This document shows, piece after piece, positions 37,541 to 49,966 of a DNA stretch of 64,000 bases. The notes under the pieces were generated by a model. That model was not told the origin of the DNA and did no database searches. It saw only the letters and a program-made list of their open reading frames with translations. The stretch is from Leucogyrophana mollusca (taxonomy: Eukaryota > Basidiomycota > Agaricomycetes > Boletales): contig MU266378.1 of NCBI GenBank assembly GCA_021014945.1, positions 78,550 through 142,549 on the forward strand. The letters run 5' to 3'. The stretch's first letter is position 1; the number at the start of each line of letters is the position of its first letter. A program made the position numbers and the translations under genes.

Positions 37541-40500
37541 TGGGAAAGGTCACAGTTAGCAACACCAACTCCCAGGTTTCACCGTCCTCGTTATATACGC
37601 CCGCATGATCCATATTCGCGGGACGGGCCGGCGGAGCATTGCGCAAGAGTGCGAGCGCTCAGAATCCCTCCCCCCCCCTGGCACGGATGAACCTGAGATG
37701 CGGGACGTGAGAATGCTCCTGACAAGTGTCGACAGAATCATTGATACGGGTGTAGCTTCTTTTAACAGCCATGAATAGACACTGATAGGCGAGCGAAGGC
37801 TGGGGAAATCATTGATGAAGCACGCAGCCACCAGGTGTGCGGACCCGGCTGTATAGGTATCAGCGACGAATTATATCAGACGGGGATCAGGGCGACCAGA
37901 TTCATGTAGTATGCCGGTACTGTGAGGCAAAGGGCTACCAGAGTGCAGAGGAGAGGGAGCCTAACAATCGGTGGAACACAGTGCGCCTCTCGCCTAAACC
38001 ATTTAATCCGAAGGGTCTGGTCTGTGGGCGCGCGAGTGTCTGTGGAAGCCAAGTAGGAAAAGGCAGCGGGTCGCAGGGAACTCGTGGGGGACGTCTGCAA
38101 CATAGACATGGTTCACTGAACAAACACGCCAATGCTGCGATGGGTGGCCCGAACTGGAACAGCTTGGTGCGAAGTTGGGTGAAACACGACAGAAAATGCG
38201 ATGAGTCGTAAAATCGCGAACAAAGGCGGAATCCACGCCAGCCACGCATGATCGGGATTCAAGGGAGGAAAAAAAAAGCCACCGCGTATTTTTCACTGAA
38301 TGGTTGGTGGTCGCGAAGGGGAAGAACCGAGCTGGAATTGGCGAATTCGGGGAAGACTACCCCAATGCAGACGGACGTATTCTAACCGCAAACAAATCCT
38401 GACAAATTCAGCAACATTCCTGGGCCTCATCCCTTTCCTTCACAAACATCCAATGATTGCTGGAGACGTGACCTGCGACGAAGTCCGTGCCGTCGATACG
38501 ACCGGGTAGCCCGGAAGCGAACGATCTAGGACACCACGGCAGGAGGTTTCAGGCCCAGTTTCCCTGGTTCCTTACCACCTGGCTCTCGCTCAGCTATCGA
38601 TTTCCGAGCGGGTTTCTGCTCGTATATAAATACGATCACAGGGGACGTCATTTTCACCCCTCAGGCCAAGTGACAATGCCTCGCAGTGGTCTGAACCCAG
38701 ACGAAACTGACCGGTGAAAAATGCCACAGGCCTTTTCAACAAGAGGCACCAGCGCGACCTTGCGTTGCGTGGTTTATTCCTCCCCACTATTACGCACGCT
38801 TCCTTCCGATGTCGCTGAAGTCACTTCACTTGGGACCCACTGGAGTCGTTCAAGAAGCTTGGCCTGGGATTCACGTGTAGATCGGTGTGTCGTTGCGATG
38901 GTGAGTGCCTCGTGTCCCTTCAATCTGTTCATGTCCCGAAAGGTGCTACTGTTTGCGTTGTGTTGCTTCACACTCCTGTGGGGTGGCAAACCGCAATGAC
39001 CGCTGAGGGGCCAATCTTGCGGCGGCTCGTGTGACCAACCTCCCACAACGCCCCCGCCCATCGTCTTGGTGGGCTTGAAGTGTACCCACTGAGCTGCCTT
39101 CCTGCATACACATGGCGGAAACCTGCCTGTCTGACCTCCACCTCCACCTCTGATGACGGCGGCGTGATGTGACCTTCCCTTTTGGTCACGTCAGTCACGT
39201 GATTACTGGTGACCGGGAGTCGCGCCCTTGTTGCAGGAAGGTGCGGGGTGCGGGTGGCAGATTTCCCGTGAGCGGGTACGGGAAGTTGGCGATATGTTTG
39301 TAGAAGCTGGCGATATGCTCGTGGAGGTTGGCGATATGTTCGTGGAGGTTGGTGATATGTTCGTGGAGGTCGGCGATACGTACATGACAGCGCGGAATGC
39401 TAGGAGGGTAGCGTGTGTCGCGAGCCCTTGGGTAAATGGTGCGAAGCTTGCTTGTGCAAGCGTATTGCGCACTTGGCACCTGCAGCGGGGGCGCTCGCGG
39501 CGTCGGGTCGGGGGCACGGGGCTTCGGTCGAGGGCCGGGTCTGGTCCTGGTGTCACTGGTGGCTCTTCGCGACAGGTGTATTGTTGTACTGCCATTGTTT
39601 GGTTCAGTGCTTGAGGCTGGGAGGAAACGAGGGGTCTTGCGTCTGGCACCACGGCTGACTTCGATAAGAGCCAAGTACGGACCGAGAACAGAGAAAGAAA
39701 GTCTTTCTCTTGTTCGGACCAGGCTTGTTCACCGTGTGTTCCTTTGTTGGTTCCCCGTGGACAAGTACAACTCGAGCAATGAGCTGCGACCGAGCGGCTT
39801 TGCTCTGAGTGGACGAAGATGCCGACTGGGTGCTTTGTGTTATCGCATATTCTTCCAGGGCGAGTAGTCGGCGTCTGGGTGGTCAATGTGCTATTTCCCC
39901 GGTCTTCTAGAGTGATTGTGCGGGCGGCCGTCGACCGGATTGATGGTGGGGGCACCCTGGCATCTTGATTTGCTTCCTTGCGACTGTTCTGCTTTGCGGG
40001 TATTCGAGGGTCTCCGTCGGAGCTCATCGGCGAACCAGGGACAAGGATTGAGTTTCCCTCCGGCACGCAGACAGATCTTCACTGTCATTGAGGTTGTGTA
40101 GCCCTACTGAAGGGATACATGTTCAGATTCTAGCTCCCAAATTGTTTGGCGCTCGAGCCTGCCATCACGGCCCTTTTGGATTATTTAAAGCCACAAGTAC
40201 CAAAACCTCTCTTTCTAACACTTGAGCGCACCTCAACCCTCGCAGAAAAAAAATGAAAACACCACGCTACACATCATTTTACCAACGAAGGTACCACCCT
40301 TATAAGAGGGTAGCACCATCTTCGTACCAACGCCTCCTGGTGAGTGCAGATTTCGTGGTTTCCCGTGGTGGAACCTTGGTTGATCACCGTTTCTATTTAA
40401 AAGCACAGCGCAGCGTCTATTCCTCGGGCAAGTTTTCTTTTTAATGGTTTGATGTTTCACTCAAGTATTTCCCGCCAGCCTGTAATCGAATGAACCGCGA

Positions 40501-40932
40501 GTGCTGAGGAGAATGTTCCGGCCGTTGATCTAGCATCAAACTGTGCTGTGTTCTTCGTACGTTTTTTCCATGCCTTCAGCTCACCTCTTTCCATATTCTA
40601 ATCATTTTTCTCTAGGTCTTCGCCTTTGTCGGCTGAGAAAGTGCCGCGAACTGTATATAAAGAGAGGTTGTTGTACATTTGAGAATTGGCTCTCAAGCTG
40701 TGCCGGCTGATGAGGAGCATGATGTGCCGGTATCAAGCTGCGTTGGAAGCGACTTAGGTTGGCGCTTGACATCGGTCCTAGGCGTGGCTGCCCGCGCTGT
40801 AACCTACAGTACCCACGTATGGACATACGCAGCACACTTTGTATTTAATTGTCGCCCGACAAAGCTTAACGTAGTCGAGTTGGCCGCACTGACGAACCCG
40901 TGGATGATTGATATTTCGTGATATGCACATTC
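37541..40932. other. 3.4-kb gene-poor interval
   Basis: No recognisable gene. There are long overlapping open frames on both strands at 39195-40066, the longest 287 codons (minus, 39203-40066). They are Pro/Ser/Arg-rich, of low complexity, and contain a 21-bp tandem repeat. TATA-like strings occur at 38622 (TATATAAATA), about 40170 (ATTTAAAG) and about 40650 (TATATAAAG). This may be decayed repetitive DNA, a lncRNA locus or an orphan gene. Confidence 0.4.
39285..39389. repeat. 21-bp tandem repeat, about five units
   Basis: Units begin GTTGGCGATATGTTCGTGGAG and run head to tail. Differences between units are mostly single bases, and the fifth unit is degraded. In the plus frame each unit encodes VGDMFVE; on the minus strand it encodes seven-residue units such as SPTSTNI or NLHEHIA. 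All of these frames are open across the array. Confidence 0.85.
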
Positions 40933-42725
40933 TCATTGTAAAGCCAGGATAAGATGCTTGTCTTTCCCTGCGCGCAGGATAGCCACTCTCCCATCTACAA
41001 GGTCACTTCTCTGCAAGCGGAAGTACACATTCGATTTTGGTTGGTTATTCAGGTAAAGCCCTCCCCCTAGTGCAAGTTGCCGCGCAGCAGCTGTTGATGG
41101 GTCAGTCCTGGTCGAACATTTGCGAGGGCTGGGAGACTCACATTTAGACGGCGTCAGTCGGAATGTGGCGGCTAGGTTCGGGAGGGTATTTTCAAACATT
41201 TGCTCATCGTCGCAGAAAACTAGCCGAGGATCCCCAGCTAGTGACTTGATAATCTGATCCGCTCGCAGCGAAGAGTACTGTGTGCCGAACAATACCTGCG
41301 TCGCGATATGGGCAGCTTCGAGCCCTTCATCTATGTGGACGAAATGTTACGTCGAAATCGTGGTTCCTGACGTGACGACCTACTTCCGTGTATCATGCCT
41401 GTCACTTCGTCTGCCAAAAGCTTCTGAGCTATTCGCTTCTCTGGGTATAGCTGTGGAGTCGTAAGTTCGAGGGAGACATAGGCGACGGGGAAGACATACT
41501 TGGTGCTCCGTGACGATCAGATCTATTTCTTCCACAGGTAGCAGAGTGAACATTTTCAGGTATTTGTGGACATCTGCATCGGTTGTCCTGAAGAAAAACT
41601 GCAACAGGTGTCGTATCAGTCAGCGAATAGCTAACAACCCGCATTCATACCTGGTAGAAGTCGAGGTAACTGGTCATGGTCTCGTCCAACCAGATAGCAT
41701 TGCCTGCACTTTTACCGAACTTCTCACCGAGCGACGTGGTAAGCAAAGGTGTAGTCATTGCAAAAGCTTTCTCTTTCACAGCAGAGCCTGTTTGGGCCCG
41801 GCCATGCTCTGCCTTGTTTATCAGCTCCACGCCAGACAAGATATTGCCCCATTGGTCTGAGCCGCCGACTTGGATAGTACATCCCTTGGCCTTATAAAGG
41901 TGGTAGAAATCATAACCCTGGAGAAGCTGGTACGTGAACTCGGTGAAAGTTATGCCATGCTGCACATTCATGCGCGTTCGAACACTTTCAACAACAGTCA
42001 GTCGCGTCAAATAAACCTCTATCGACTCTGCTCGCACCTCTCCTTTGCTAGCATATGGTTCACTCGGAAATGGACACCTGTGCTTCGCAGAAATTCGAGC
42101 AGGTTGAGGTTCCTTAGCCAGTCTATATTGTTTAAAATTTGGAGCTCTTGCGGAGAGCTTTTCGAGGGAAACTTATCAAGCGCATATTCTGTTGCGCGAG
42201 AGAAGAATTTCTGAATAGCCTCTGTCAGTTTCAGAGTATTGAGTTCTATCTGAGCCTGTTCTGAGAGTGCACGTTCTGTCATTCGACCCGAGGGATCCCC
42301 AACAAGGCCGGTTGCTCCACCTATCTAGTACTGCTGCATTAGACAGTGAGATACAGATTGGGAATTGTCTCACGAGCGCGATGGCATTGTTTCCTCTTTG
42401 CCGGAAGTGGAACAAGCAAAGAAGTGGGATGAGGTGACCAGCGTGCAAAGCGTGCGCGGTCGGGTCAATCCCTGCATATACTGTTTGCGGCCCTTTCATG
42501 AGATGGGTCGTCAAGTCATCGGGCCTAACTCTCTCAGTTCGTACGCATGCTGTACGGTCACAAGTATGGGCCTCACCTCGTCACATCAGCGACAAGTTGC
42601 CGCGCGCTCAGCTCGTCCACCAAATTCCTAGAAGCATGTAGATTGCGCAGGCCGCAAGAGACACCGCGAGTGGCTCGAAAGGCTGTACAAGTTTGAGATG
42701 CGCATCTCCAGCTCAAATGCAGCAT
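40933..42725 (-). CDS. MSY1: Mitochondrial tyrosyl-tRNA synthetase
   Basis: Read from an ATG at 42725. The first residues ([20 protein letters not shown]) are Arg/Ser-rich without acids, as in a mitochondrial presequence. They lead into [17 protein letters not shown] and [20 protein letters not shown]. The class I HIGH motif is HAGH, followed by the G.. VGDPSGR segment. Tyrosine/tRNA-site residues appear in [20 protein letters not shown] and GGSDQWGNI. The KMSKS loop is KFGKSAGN (about 41715). The C-terminal part includes the S4-like RNA-binding end with [12 protein letters not shown] near 41060. At least five short introns. The enzyme charges mitochondrial tRNA-Tyr. Divergent from the TGT gene with a 232-bp gap. 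Confidence 0.95.
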
Positions 42726-42957
42726 TATCTTCTGCCTCAAAAGGCGGCGCCGGGAATCTTGCCCAAAGGATTCGGGGGAAGAAATTTTGCACAGCCACTC
42801 CCTCTGTTTAGATCCAGATCGGGAAGCCAATAACTTGGACCAACACCACTCGGGGGCTTCTTGCGATCTTCGTGACTCGATCGATATAAGGTTTTCCTCT
42901 GAGGACCGACGATTTAAGAGAGGATATACCATACGGGGCGCTTAATCTCTGTTCATC
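42726..42957. promoter_or_regulatory. Divergent promoter MSY1 / tRNA-guanine transglycosylase
   Basis: A 232-bp interval between divergent start codons, short enough to be a shared promoter. No obvious TATA box. An alternative upstream Met for MSY1 at 42932 would nearly consume the interval but would lack the presequence logic. Confidence 0.5.
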
Positions 42958-44798
42958 ATGCAGTTTGAGGTACTCGCAAAATGCCATACTACTCGAGCAC
43001 GAGTGTGCCGGATGAAATTGGCTCGTGAGTTATCTCTTATGAAGTCTCGGGCGACCAGATTCTAATCTTTCAGACTAGACGGTGTCACGATGTTGCCAAC
43101 TTTCATGCCGGTGGCAACACAGGCTGCCATAAAAGGACTCACACCTCAACAGGTGGAGTCTCTGGGTATCACTCTTATCCTGAACAATACATATCATCTA
43201 AACCTACGTCCCGGAATCAAAGTCCTTGACGAAGCGGGAGGAGCGCATAAATTTCAAGGATGGAACCGAAACTTACTGACTGTGGCCATCCTATCCCCTC
43301 TAGTCTGAGCCATGTCTGATGTATATGTCGTTTGCAGGATAGTGGCGGCTTTCAACTGGTCTCTCTAAGCAAATTCACTACGATCACCGAAGAGGGTGCT
43401 TTATTTGCAAGTCCGTTTACGGGTGAACCCACCATGCTAACCGTGCGTGGCCCAGAGGTGCTTTCTTTTTATCCATTTGACGGGATACGTCAGCCGGAGG
43501 AAAGCATATCAATACAACATTCCATTGGAGCAGACATAATCATGCAGTTGGATGATGTGGGTAAGATTTGCTGGCTTTCCTTGTAACATCCCCTTTTGAA
43601 TAAGATTGTAACATGGCAGTAAGCAGTCTGACCGTCGGGCCTCGAGTAGGCGAAGCGATGGAGCGATCAGTGCGATGGCTCGATCGCTGTATCGAGCAAC
43701 ACGAACGGTCGGGCCGTAAAGACGTCCAAAATCTCTTCGCAATCGTTCAGGGTGGGCTGGATCCTGTCCTACGAGATAAGTGTCTTGATCAAATGATCGA
43801 GAGAAAGGATCGTGTCGCTGGGTACGCGATTGGTGGTCTCAGTGGCGGAGAAGAAAAGGGTAATTCTTTGTGAGCAGTATATGTTAATGGCACACTGACC
43901 TTTCTGCCTCAGATATCTTCTGGAGAATGTGAGAGTTGCCTATCTTGTATCTTGACAACAGGGCCCTAATGTAACCGTTTTTTCAGGATAAAGCAGTGCG
44001 CCGACAGACTGCCTGTGGACCGTGAGCACCACCCTAGAACCCTTTGGTCTGCCTTAACTTATCTTGAACACCCCCGATCAGGGCCCCGCTATTCAATGGG
44101 GATAGGCTTTGCTGAAGGTAAGCACACTTTAATCGCGGGGCTGCCGCCGAAGTCTCACACAACTGGTGAAGATCTGCTCGTCTGCGTCGCGCTTGGTGTT
44201 GATATGGCGAGTATTCCCTCCTGAACTCATGTCTCATGTATCTAATACTACCTTAGGCGGATTGCGTCTTCCCAACTCGAACAGCAAGATTTGGAGTCGC
44301 TTTAACCTTTGGTGGCCCATTAAACCTGAGTAAGCTTATATCAAACATCGTACGAGGAGTTTCTGACTACAGGGGAAGAACTTGGGAAACATACCAGAAG
44401 TTTTGAACCCATAGATAAAGATTGCCCGTGCCCAACATGCACCAGCGGCATGTCGAGGGCCATGCTTCATCACATAGTTACAATAGAGACCGCTGGTGCT
44501 CACGGTAATGCCTTTGTCTTGTCTTGGACGTTGGAGAAGGTTCTTATTCTTCTCAGCCGTTACGCAGCATAATTTGGTCTTCCAAGCCCAGATAATGGGG
44601 CGCGCTCGTGATGCAATCATAGAGGGGCGATTTCCCGACTACCTGCGAACCTTCTTCCGAGGTTACTTTGGGGACAAGGGATATCCAGAGTGGTGTGTTA
44701 ATGCTCTTCGCAGCGTGGGAGTCGACTTGCTCGATGGGAGAGAAGTACCTGTTATACCAGGCTCTGGAGCAAAGTGGGAATACTCAGACGCCGCATGA
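42958..44798 (+). CDS. Queuine tRNA-ribosyltransferase catalytic subunit (TGT)
   Basis: Start at 42958 ([20 protein letters not shown]), matching the eukaryotic QTRT1 N-terminus, then [20 protein letters not shown]. Key blocks follow: [26 protein letters not shown] (the Asp/Phe queuine-pocket loop), [11 protein letters not shown] with a catalytic Asp, and [10 protein letters not shown] with [13 protein letters not shown]. The zinc site is CPCPTC (about 44417) with the distal His in [18 protein letters not shown] (about 44570). About eight short introns. TGT exchanges guanine-34 for queuine in tRNA-Tyr, -His, -Asn and -Asp. Budding yeast lacks it, fission yeast and many basidiomycetes keep it, and it needs salvaged queuine. 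It converges on DBP10 with 62 bp between stops. Confidence 0.95.
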
Positions 44799-44860
44799 AT
44801 CCAGTATGATACATCGGTACTGTATGATGGGAATAGCGGGTGGGCGAAATATCACGCTGA

Positions 44861-47800
44861 CTACCGTTTACCTTTGCGACTCGGTCGCGCATTCTTCGCT
44901 TTCTTGCGCTCCACCGTCTTTCTAGTCTTCCGTATTTGATCGACAGTTTTGATCTCACTCTTGACTCTCCCAACCGACTTCCCTCCATACCTGCCGCCAC
45001 CGGTTCTCACCTTCTTCCCACCTGTTGCAGAACCGGCCTTGTGCCTGGAGTCATTTCCATCCTGTGCATTGTTCTCCTCTCGCTTCTTCAGCTGCCGCGA
45101 TTTGCGCTCATAGTCCTTGTCCAGTTTATTTAGCGGTTTCGCGGGCACGACCTTGTGGTGCTTGAACTTGCGTCCGCCCGGGCCAGAACCTGTCCCCCGG
45201 CGTTCTGGTTCTGCCTCGCCTACCTTAGGGAGGACAACATGGCTCTTCGCCTTCCACTCGTCGAAGCGACCGCTGCGATAACTCGCAGGTAGCCGCGTCC
45301 CGCTCTCTGTGCGAACGAGTTTGACATTGTCCGCGCCGACACCATCGCCTTTGATGAACTTCTTCTTCTTCTTGTCCCAGGTGACTTTGTGTCTCTGGCG
45401 TGCTGCGACGCCTTCATCTCCTGCAAGATCGAAGGTTGCGCCACGAGCTTGTTCGGCGAACGATGACGCGCCGTCAGTGAGTGAGTACCTGAAAGGGATA
45501 GATGAGGACGTTGACGTTAGCAACAGCGTGATCGCCTACCCTTTCTCAGTCGAGGCATCTTTTTGATAATGCGACATATAGAACTCCTCGTCCCGATAGC
45601 TCTGTTTTCCGCTTTTTTTGCTTGAGGTATCAAATACCGCCTGGGGAAGTACGCGCACCATCAGCTGAGAAAGATACGGGTCAGGGGGAGTACACGTACC
45701 GCGATGTCCACTTCGTCGGCCATGTCCACATTCTCGTGGTCTAATTCATCTCCCTCGTTGTCTTCCTCTTCGGCTTGAGCGACAGCAGCCGAAGTAGAGG
45801 GAAGGGTGGTGCGTTCTGCGGCTTTCTGCAGCGCTTTTCGTCTTTCCTTCATAAGAGCTGCGTTGGCGGTTCCTGCTTTACCCCTCGTGCCGACCTCAAA
45901 GACCGTCTCCGCAGGCTTGAAAGAGTTGACAACCATCATCAACTTCTTCCTGGCCACTTCCTGCTCCGCCACCTTCTCTCCGCCGCCGCCACGGTGTAGT
46001 AACACGGGGTGCACACCGGCTTCAATGGCCCCAGCTAAAGCCCACTGCGTATCCTTAGACATATCCTTCGCGCGTTTGTAGCTCGCCTGGCTTGCCTTCC
46101 CTTTGCTCCGCTCGTACATCGCATGGCCCCGACGCATGACCTCGCGCAAAACGGGTAGCTGGTGGTGAGCTGCGTCTAGTGAGCGCACGTATTCGACGTC
46201 TTCATCGATGCTCTCTCGCGCGAACGTGCCCAGAACAAGTGTTTCAGTGAACGCATCATCTCCACTCCCAGCCGGCACCTCTGCAGTGAGAGGACGGCCG
46301 AGGAACAGCTGAAGATCAAGGAGGTACGGAAGTTCCACGTGTGTAACGAACGACCACGCCCAGCCTTGCCTTCCGGCTCTAGCAGTTCTGCCTACGCGGT
46401 GCACAAAAACCCTCGCGCCATGCGGAAAATCGTAGTTTACGACATTTTCGAGGACAGGTATGTCGATACCACGGGCAGCAACATCTGTCACAACAAGGAT
46501 GCTTGTGTATCCGCGACGGAATTGGTCCATTTGGTAAGTACGGGCGGTTTGGTCGAGCGCACCGTATATGTGGGACACAGCATACCCCGCTGCAGAAAGG
46601 AGATTTGAGAGGTACTCGACGTGATGTTTGGTGGCAGCGAAAATGAGAGTCTGATGCGGGGCGGTGACATTTTGCGATGGGTGTTGTTTGCCCTTATCTT
46701 TCCGGGATTTTGGTGCGCCCTCGGCGTCGGCATCGCCCTTTAGTGCAGAGGAACCAAAGGGGACGTGGATAACATCCCGAAGAAGAGCAAGAAGGCACGC
46801 GTCTTTCTCGGCCTGTTTGATGGAGAAGAACGCCATTTTGAGATCAGAGCTGATTTTGGATTCCGCGTCAAGGCGAACGAGCTTGGGGTCTTGCAGACCA
46901 GCTTTTGCAAACTCGACAAGGGATTTGGGGAGGGTGGCAGAGAACAGAAGGGTTTGGCGGGAGGTCGGAAAGCGGTGTAAAATTTCGTTGAGGGCTGTCT
47001 CGAAGCCCATCTCGAAAAGACGGTCAGCCTCGTCGAAGACTACATACTGCACGGACTTGAGGTCTAGATTCATTTCGACAATTAAATGGAGGAGTCGACC
47101 TGGCGTAGCAATAATTCTGGGAATGGGTATTAGTTCCGCGCAACGGTATATTTGGATGAGGCTCACACGTCGGGGTTGCTCGTGATCATCTCAAATTGCT
47201 CGTCAAGGCCTTCACCGCCGACAATGAGCCCCCATCTCAAACCCTGGCCTTTATCGCTGGCCTCGCCCTGGCCGTCACCCGCGTGTGTGCCCTCCTTCCC
47301 GTTCCACCCCCGAGCAAGTTCTTTACCTACTTTGAGAACCTGTAGCGCAAGCTCTCTTGCGGGAAGGAGGATGAGGGCACGGGCACCGAAAGTTGAAGCA
47401 TGTCTGCCGCTGAGCCGCTGAACAAGAGGTATCATGTATGCAAGTGTCTTGCCTGAACCCGTGCGAGCCATACCTACGAGATCGCGCGGTGGGTTAGCAA
47501 GGAGAGTGGGTATAGATGCACGCTGGATGGGGGTGGGTATGCGATAGCCTTGTAGGGTTAGAGAGCGTAATAATGAGGGATGCAGACCTATGAAGCCTTG
47601 TTCAGCATGTAGTTCGACAACGATATGTCCACATACCCATGCTTTGGAAGCTTCCCCCTCCTACTTCCCCCTTCGCCATTTTGCCTTTTCCTTTTGTTTT
47701 CTTGAGAATCTCTGTGCCGCCCTTGACATTGCGCTTCGCGATCGAGGTGCGGATAAGGTCTTCTAGCTCATCTTCATCCGAGGCATCTGCGCCATTGATA

Positions 47801-47943
47801 GGACTGTCTTTGCGGAACTTCTTGCCAATAAGAACGGATGAAATGTCGACTTCATCGTCAGACACGGCCTGTACGATCGAATAATCGCTAAGGTCCAATT
47901 CCTCCTGGTTTTCGACAGTTCTTTTTCGTTTTTGCGGACCCAT
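44861..47943 (-). CDS. DBP10: ATP-dependent RNA helicase DBP10 (DDX54 family)
   Basis: Starts MGPQKRKRTVENQEELDL at 47943. Helicase motifs: Q-motif region GYRIPTPIQRASIPTLL (about 47550), motif I ARTGSGKT (47460), Ia PARELALQ, Ib TPGRLLH, motif II DEAD with VVFDEADRLFEMGF. Further on are motif III SAT (FSATLPKSLVEF), motif V DVAARGIDIP and motif VI HRVGRTARAG. The C-terminus has the DBP10CT domain (SSFAEQARGATFDLAGDEG) and a Lys-rich tail ending RKGKR. The protein is a nucleolar helicase needed for 60S subunit assembly. Introns are few and short, mostly near 47100-47640 and 45500-45660. Overall length (about 900 aa) fits the family. Confidence 0.96.
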
Positions 47944-48164
47944 GATTTACAAACCCTTATTGCGCGCTGACCAGAACTCGAAAACAAAATATAGACCGGA
48001 AAGAAACTTGAAAGACAGCTCTTTGCGAGGGAATGGAGGTATGAGCCCCAAACTATCAATATTATTCCTCGCCAATTGGGTAATCTATTCCCATCACTGA
48101 CTCACTATCGCCTCCTCATTGAAAGTACTGAATCCGTCACGGGTCAGATTCAAACCGGCGTGCA
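47944..48164. promoter_or_regulatory. Divergent promoter DBP10 / F-box gene
   Basis: A 221-bp interval between the start codons of the two divergent genes. No clear core element is visible. Confidence 0.45.
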
Positions 48165-49727
48165 ATGGTGAGCATAACCAAGTTCGACGTCTTGAGTCTT
48201 CCTCTTACTCGGTGACAGGTTCAGCACGATGAGCATAGTCCTGGCCCTCATGCCGTTTGTGAGCTGAATGACAGGCCCGACGGTTCCCCAGCTCTCGCCC
48301 CGTTACGCCGCCCGAGTCGCTGCCCTTCATCCATCGGACCCCTTCCGACTGAGCTTTTGATGGAGATTTTCAGGCTTGTCTTTAATCGCTTGCGTCAGCC
48401 AAATCAGTTGGATTTTTTCTTCCCGAGGAGGAGAAGGAAAAAGTCGAAACCTCCTCCAACTCCATGGTTAAATGTGAATTTTCCATCGGACACGCTTTTC
48501 CCCTACGCTCTTGCGTCCGTCTGCACTGGCTGGTGCGCCATGTTGGCCACAAAACCAGAATATTGGACTCAGATTGCCATCTCTGTCGATGATCAACCAA
48601 CTCCTCTGGTTAAAATCCAGTCGTACCTTGAATGGTCCCGTGAGCTTCCTCTGGACATCCTTGTCGCAAGGCGGCGCAATAGGTACCCCGAACGTGACCC
48701 GGGAGAGCATGCACGTGTGGCAGCAGTAATGGAGATCATTTCTCCCCACCTTCATCGCTGTACACGCCTACGTTTCGACCTGCTCCACAACTCTTCGCTC
48801 CTAACGAAGACCTTTCGCGGTGCTTACCCTCACTTGAAAAGTCTCCGGCTGACGTCTAGGACCGGTGCTTGCGATAGTGGAGATATCGTAGACAACGAAG
48901 TGGACTGGGAGCCTGGGTGGAATTTTTCCTGCCCCAACCTCACCAATCTCGAGATCAGTGGCACAATTTTCGGTGATGCTGTGAGGTGTAGCTGGCTTCA
49001 AGAGCTACCAAACCTGGAATCCCTTTCGCTTTCGCAATTTGGCACCGCAGAGAATCGCGGAATGAGGCCATCAGCCCGCGAAATTCTCGCTGCGATACCA
49101 CGATCTATCTCAGCTCTTACTCTCGAACACGTGGAGCTTCACGATACAGTGGTGGACCGCCATTCCGATCATCTCAGTAATGTCACGACCCTTGCTTTGG
49201 AGGATATTGACATCGGGACGCTGGCCTCCTTTTTCCTCGCCATCAACGATCACTATTTTGAAAGCGTATCAATCACTCGCTCTCTTATCCCCCCGCGTAC
49301 ACATATCAATTGCTACGCTCTCATCCTCACGAATATTCCGCCTGACCAAGACTTGCGCTGGCTATTGAAGGGATGGAGGGGCTCTTCACTCCACTTCCGA
49401 TCTTGCCCTTTCTTTAATGACGAGCTCATCGCCGGAATGGGGGGTGCAAGCCGCAGGTCGCCGATTCTGGCGAGTCAAGTCAGAGAACTGGAGATCCAGG
49501 ATTGCAAGAATTTCACCGCTGACGCGCTTGTGAGGATGATACAAAACCGCAGAGACTTGGCATATGAGACCAATCCATGGGAGTATGATGAACCCATAGA
49601 GGAGATGGACTTTTATTATGTTCGCCCTCTTGAGGGCCTTTGTCTTCTTGGAGTCTTGCCTCCCATGTGTCGCGAAAGGGCGCGGGCGAATGCGCTCGTC
49701 GACACACTGGATTCGCCCAGCTTCTGA
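48165..49727 (+). CDS. F-box protein of the agaric type
   Basis: Exon 1 is only the ATG (48165-48167), followed by a 51-nt intron (GTGAGC..GACAG, 48168-48218). Exon 2 runs 48219-49727, giving 503 aa. After a short linker the F-box begins at SSIGPLPTELLMEIFRLVFN (about residues 38-57) and continues with PYALASVCTGWCAMLATKPE, the common agaric F-box pattern. The rest has leucine-rich-like segments (HLKSLRLTSRTG, LTNLEISGTIFG, LPNLESLSLSQFG) as expected for a substrate-binding domain. F-box proteins give SCF ubiquitin ligases their specificity by binding Skp1. This family is greatly expanded in agarics and individual targets are unknown. The ATG-only exon is inferred from the good splice sites; a start at the internal Met at 48357 would cut off half of the F-box. 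Confidence 0.85.
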
Positions 49728-49966
49728 TTGCGAATTCAAAAAAGGGGGGACGCGTCTCGTCGCTTCGAGTGATTCAATATGTGTAAGTTTGTGTCATTCC
49801 TCTTCACCGTCGAGCAGTATAGACGGAGCTTATGTAGCTTGGGTCTATTCACAGATGGCACGCCGGTTGGAGTTCAGATGGTAAGGATTTTTATCCATAT
49901 GACCATTTTTTTGCAATGGGATTTGCACGTTCCATGTACGTATCGCAGCAAATGCTGCAGTGCAAC

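Noticed and set aside
39203..40066. A 287-codon minus-strand frame as a real gene
   Set aside because: Low-complexity, overlaps open frames on the other strand, depends on a tandem repeat, and shows no domain or splice structure.
40285..40340. Hairpin around ACCACCCTTATAAGAGGGTAG
   Set aside because: Pairing is imperfect and short, and no gene is near enough to give it a clear role.
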